Source: SHVZ01 sp044223515 (GTDB lineage: Bacteria > Pseudomonadota > Alphaproteobacteria > SHVZ01). From it: a DNA stretch of 14,493 nt. Shown here piece by piece: positions 12,377-14,493 of the stretch. The position numbers and the translations under genes were made by a program. Under the pieces are notes generated by a model, which saw nothing but the letters and a program-made list of their open reading frames with translations, made no database searches and was not told the origin of the DNA. Positions within the stretch are counted from its first letter, which is position 1. Every line of letters begins with the position of its first letter. The stretch spans positions 1-14,493 of the forward strand of contig JBGALV010000111.1 of the NCBI GenBank assembly GCA_044223515.1, given 5' to 3'.

Positions 12377-13122
12377 AGATGAGCCGGCGTTTCCTGATCG
12401 CGGCCGCACTGGCGGCAGGTGCCGTGGGCCTTGCCGGCGCCGCCTTCGCCCAGAGCATGACGCTCGACCTCGGCGGTCCTTCCGCCGGCTCGTCGACGGC
12501 GCGCATCGTCCAGTTCCTGGCGCTGATGACGATCCTGACGCTGGCGCCCAGCATCATGATCATGGTGACCTCGTTCACCCGTATCGTCATCGTCCTGAGC
12601 CTGCTCAGGACCGCGCTCGGCACGCAGCAGTCCCCGCCGAACGTCGTGATGATGAGCCTAGCGCTGTTCCTCACTGGCTTCGTGATGGCCCCCACTTTCA
12701 CGGATGCCTACAACAACGGTGTCGCGCCGCTGATCGAGGAGCAGATCACGGAGATGGAGGCCTTCGAGGCCGCCAGCCGGCCGTTCCACAGCTTCATGAT
12801 GAGCCATGTCCGCCAGGTCGACCTCGACCTGTTCATGGGCATGGCGAAGGCCACGCCCGAGCAGGTCGGCGCCAACACGCCGTTCCACGTGCTGATTCCG
12901 GCCTTCATGATCTCCGAGCTTCGCCGCGCCTTCGAGATCGGCTTCCTGCTCTACCTGCCGTTCCTCGTCATCGACATGGTGATCGCCTCGGTGCTGATGT
13001 CGATGGGCATGATGATGCTGCCGCCGGCGCTGATCTCGCTGCCGTTCAAGCTGATCTTCTTCGTGCTCGTCGACGGCTGGTATCTGGTGGCCGGGAGCCT
13101 GGTCCGAAGCTTCGGAACCTAG
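12373..13122 (+). CDS. fliP: Flagellar export-gate protein FliP
   Basis: FliP forms the pentameric core of the flagellar type III export gate with FliQ and FliR. The 249-aa protein has a cleavable signal peptide (about residues 1-26, ending AFA), as is usual for FliP. The first membrane segment follows at about 42-62 with SFTRIVIVLSLLRTALGTQQSPPNVV, a family signature. A periplasmic region comes next, then FHVLIPAFMISELRRAFEIGF and the closing membrane pair SMGMMMLPPALISLPFKLIFFVLVDGW. I chose the GTG at 12373, overlapping the fliO stop and 5 nt after GGAG. The ATG at 12379, two codons on, is equally possible. fliQ and fliR are not adjacent: the next gene is convergent, 10 nt away. Confidence 0.96.
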   Translation: MKMSRRFLIAAALAAGAVGLAGAAFAQSMTLDLGGPSAGSSTARIVQFLALMTILTLAPSIMIMVTSFTRIVIVLSLLRTALGTQQSPPNVVMMSLALFLTGFVMAPTFTDAYNNGVAPLIEEQITEMEAFEAASRPFHSFMMSHVRQVDLDLFMGMAKATPEQVGANTPFHVLIPAFMISELRRAFEIGFLLYLPFLVIDMVIASVLMSMGMMMLPPALISLPFKLIFFVLVDGWYLVAGSLVRSFGT

Positions 13123-13132
13123 GAGCCGCGCC

Positions 13133-14493
13133 CTAGTTGATCGCGCTGAGCAGCGTGGTCTTCAGCTTGTCGCGATAGCTCGTCATGAAGGCCTGGAAGC
13201 GGTCGATCTCCTGGAAGCGCGCCGACAGCTTCGAGTAGTCGTTGAGCGCCCCTTCCGAAGGGTTCGTGATCAGCCGGAACGCTTCGCGGAACTGGGTGCG
13301 GTCCATCGACGGGGCAAAGCGCTGGCGCACCTGCCCGAGCTGAGTCGAGTCTCCGGCGAGCGCCAGCGAGACCGCCCAGTTGAGCACGAGCTGGCCGCGC
13401 CTCTCGTCGACCGTGGCGCCGTCCCCCTCACCGACCAGGCGGCCGAAGACCTCGGAGGCTTCCTTCCACTTCGCCGTCTTCCAGGTGATCTCCGCACGGA
13501 GCAGGTCGGCATCGCGGCTCATGTCGCCTGAGATCAGGCGAAGCGCCTCGTCCGGGCGCTCGAGCTCGAACAGCGCGCGCGATCGCAGGCGTGCGCGCTC
13601 CGCCGCCACGTCCCCGGGAAGCGACTGCACCGCCGAGTCGTCGAGCGCCTTGATCGCGGCGTCGGGCTTGCGGTCGAGCAGGCGGATCACCGCGAGCCTG
13701 GCGCCGACGCGCGCCTTGTCGGTGCCTTCGAGGCGCGACTTGACCTGACGATCGAGCAGGTTTGCGGCGCGCTCCAGCAGCTCGACCGCGACCAGACGGT
13801 CGGCGAGGCGATTGATGATCTCGTTACCCTCGGCGCCGGGCGGCGTCAGCTCGCGGAAGTCCTCGTAGAGCGCCAGCGCCGCCAGCGGCGGCAGCGCATT
13901 GGCCGCACCCTGCAGGTAGAGGTTAGAGAAGGCCTGCGTCATGATCCGCGTGATGTCGCGGGTCGCCGCGGTGTCGGGAAAGGCCGACGCGGTCTGCTTG
14001 AGCACCGTGAGGCCGTTCCTCACGTCGCCTTCCTCGATGTAGAGCTGGCCGAGCCGCGTCAGCATGTCGAGCTCGATGCGGTCGCCGCGCCAGACGAAGC
14101 GCAGTGACTCCAGCTTCTGGATCGCCTCGGACCGTGTCGTCGCCTTGCGCGCCAGCGCGTCGTCGAGAAGCGCCAGCTCCGAACGGATCCGCGCCCAGCG
14201 ATCCTCGCCCTTGGTCAGGCGCGTCCAGATCTCGACCGCGGACTCGGAGTCCCCGGCGGCGGCGAAGATGCGGCCGCGGTAGTAGTCGACGCGCGCCTGC
14301 TCCGCGAGTCCAGGGCGGGTGTCGTTGACCGCGTCGAGATAGGCACCGGCGGAGCGGAAGTCACGGTTGCGGAGTGCGGCCTCGGCGCCGTTGAGCGCGA
14401 TGTCGGCGACGAAGTTCGGCGGATAGCCCGGCGGGATCGTCCCGGCCCGCGAGAAGCTCTGGATCGCGGCGCGGTAGTCGCCGAGCGCGGCGC
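13133..14493 (-). CDS. Large TPR-repeat protein, C-terminal 453 residues (N-terminus off the right edge)
   Basis: The frame is open from the stop at 13135-13133 to the window end without interruption. The ATG at 14065 is therefore probably internal, because coding continues upstream with the same character. The product is helical and Ala/Leu/Arg-rich with repeated TPR-like units, for example GDYRAAIQSFSRAG and NRDFRSAGAYLDAVN near the right edge, then ARVDYYRGRIFAAAGDSESA, LTRLGQLYIEEGDVRNG and DADLLRAEITWKTAKWKEAS. The C-terminus is a helical non-repeat region. TPR arrays act as protein-binding scaffolds. Function is not known; it converges on fliP, and a flagellar role is possible from position alone. 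No signal peptide can be judged. Confidence 0.85.
   Translation of the reverse strand, partial: AALGDYRAAIQSFSRAGTIPPGYPPNFVADIALNGAEAALRNRDFRSAGAYLDAVNDTRPGLAEQARVDYYRGRIFAAAGDSESAVEIWTRLTKGEDRWARIRSELALLDDALARKATTRSEAIQKLESLRFVWRGDRIELDMLTRLGQLYIEEGDVRNGLTVLKQTASAFPDTAATRDITRIMTQAFSNLYLQGAANALPPLAALALYEDFRELTPPGAEGNEIINRLADRLVAVELLERAANLLDRQVKSRLEGTDKARVGARLAVIRLLDRKPDAAIKALDDSAVQSLPGDVAAERARLRSRALFELERPDEALRLISGDMSRDADLLRAEITWKTAKWKEASEVFGRLVGEGDGATVDERRGQLVLNWAVSLALAGDSTQLGQVRQRFAPSMDRTQFREAFRLITNPSEGALNDYSKLSARFQEIDRFQAFMTSYRDKLKTTLLSAIN

Noticed and set aside
13133..14065. TPR gene taken as complete from the ATG at 14065
   Set aside because: The frame remains open with the same repeat character to the window edge, so that ATG is most likely internal.

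Overview
The window reads as GC-rich chromosomal DNA from a free-living alphaproteobacterium. The pointers are a class I PHA synthase, alphaproteobacterial-style L13/S9 ribosomal proteins, flagellar genes split into small units with a sigma-54 promoter, and heavy use of ATGA/GTGA start-stop overlaps. A Rhodospirillales or Reyranella-like origin is a guess from gene content. I see no IS element, phage gene, CRISPR array, tRNA or rRNA. All 14.5 kb is densely coding and no gap exceeds about 200 bases.

Layout. (1) 1-177, minus: N-terminus of a lipoprotein that runs off the left edge. (2) 371-2179, plus: phaC. (3) 6779 down to 2192, minus, a tightly packed run: guanidinium-type SMR exporter (gdx), PaaI-like hotdog thioesterase, two tandem LpxR-like outer-membrane lipid A 3'-O-deacylases, then rplM-rpsI with its own promoter, leader hairpin and terminator, then a gamma-carbonic-anhydrase-like protein. 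(4) 6856-10052, plus: ECHDC3-type crotonase, CoA-binding protein, O-acetylhomoserine sulfhydrylase and a RimJ/RimL-type GNAT, with 4-5 nt gaps. (5) 11258 down to 10069, minus: flgB-flgC-fliE (rod and MS-ring adaptor) behind a near-consensus sigma-54 promoter. (6) 11351-13122, plus, divergent from flgB: stand-alone FlhB-C-like protein, an unrecognised 101-aa protein, fliO and fliP, the outer three junctions being overlaps or short gaps. (7) 13133 to the right edge, minus: a large TPR-rich protein, N-terminus outside the window.

Most notable observation: the short gap between the two lpxR-like genes is not random. It encodes, in frame, a 27-codon remnant of the C-terminus of the PaaI-like thioesterase (EVTAFSQGESLPVCHV against EVTIFSQGEEDPVCHV in the intact gene), and its stop overlaps the next lpxR start in the same ATGA manner. 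This is a molecular scar showing that a paaI(3' end)-lpxR unit was tandemly duplicated.

Other points for follow-up: the gamma-CA-like protein has Glu in place of the third zinc-ligand His; the crotonase lacks both catalytic Glu residues; a stem-loop lies at the predicted 5' end of the rplM-rpsI mRNA; the FlhB-C-like protein lacks the NPTH autocleavage motif; and an unknown small protein is translationally coupled to it.
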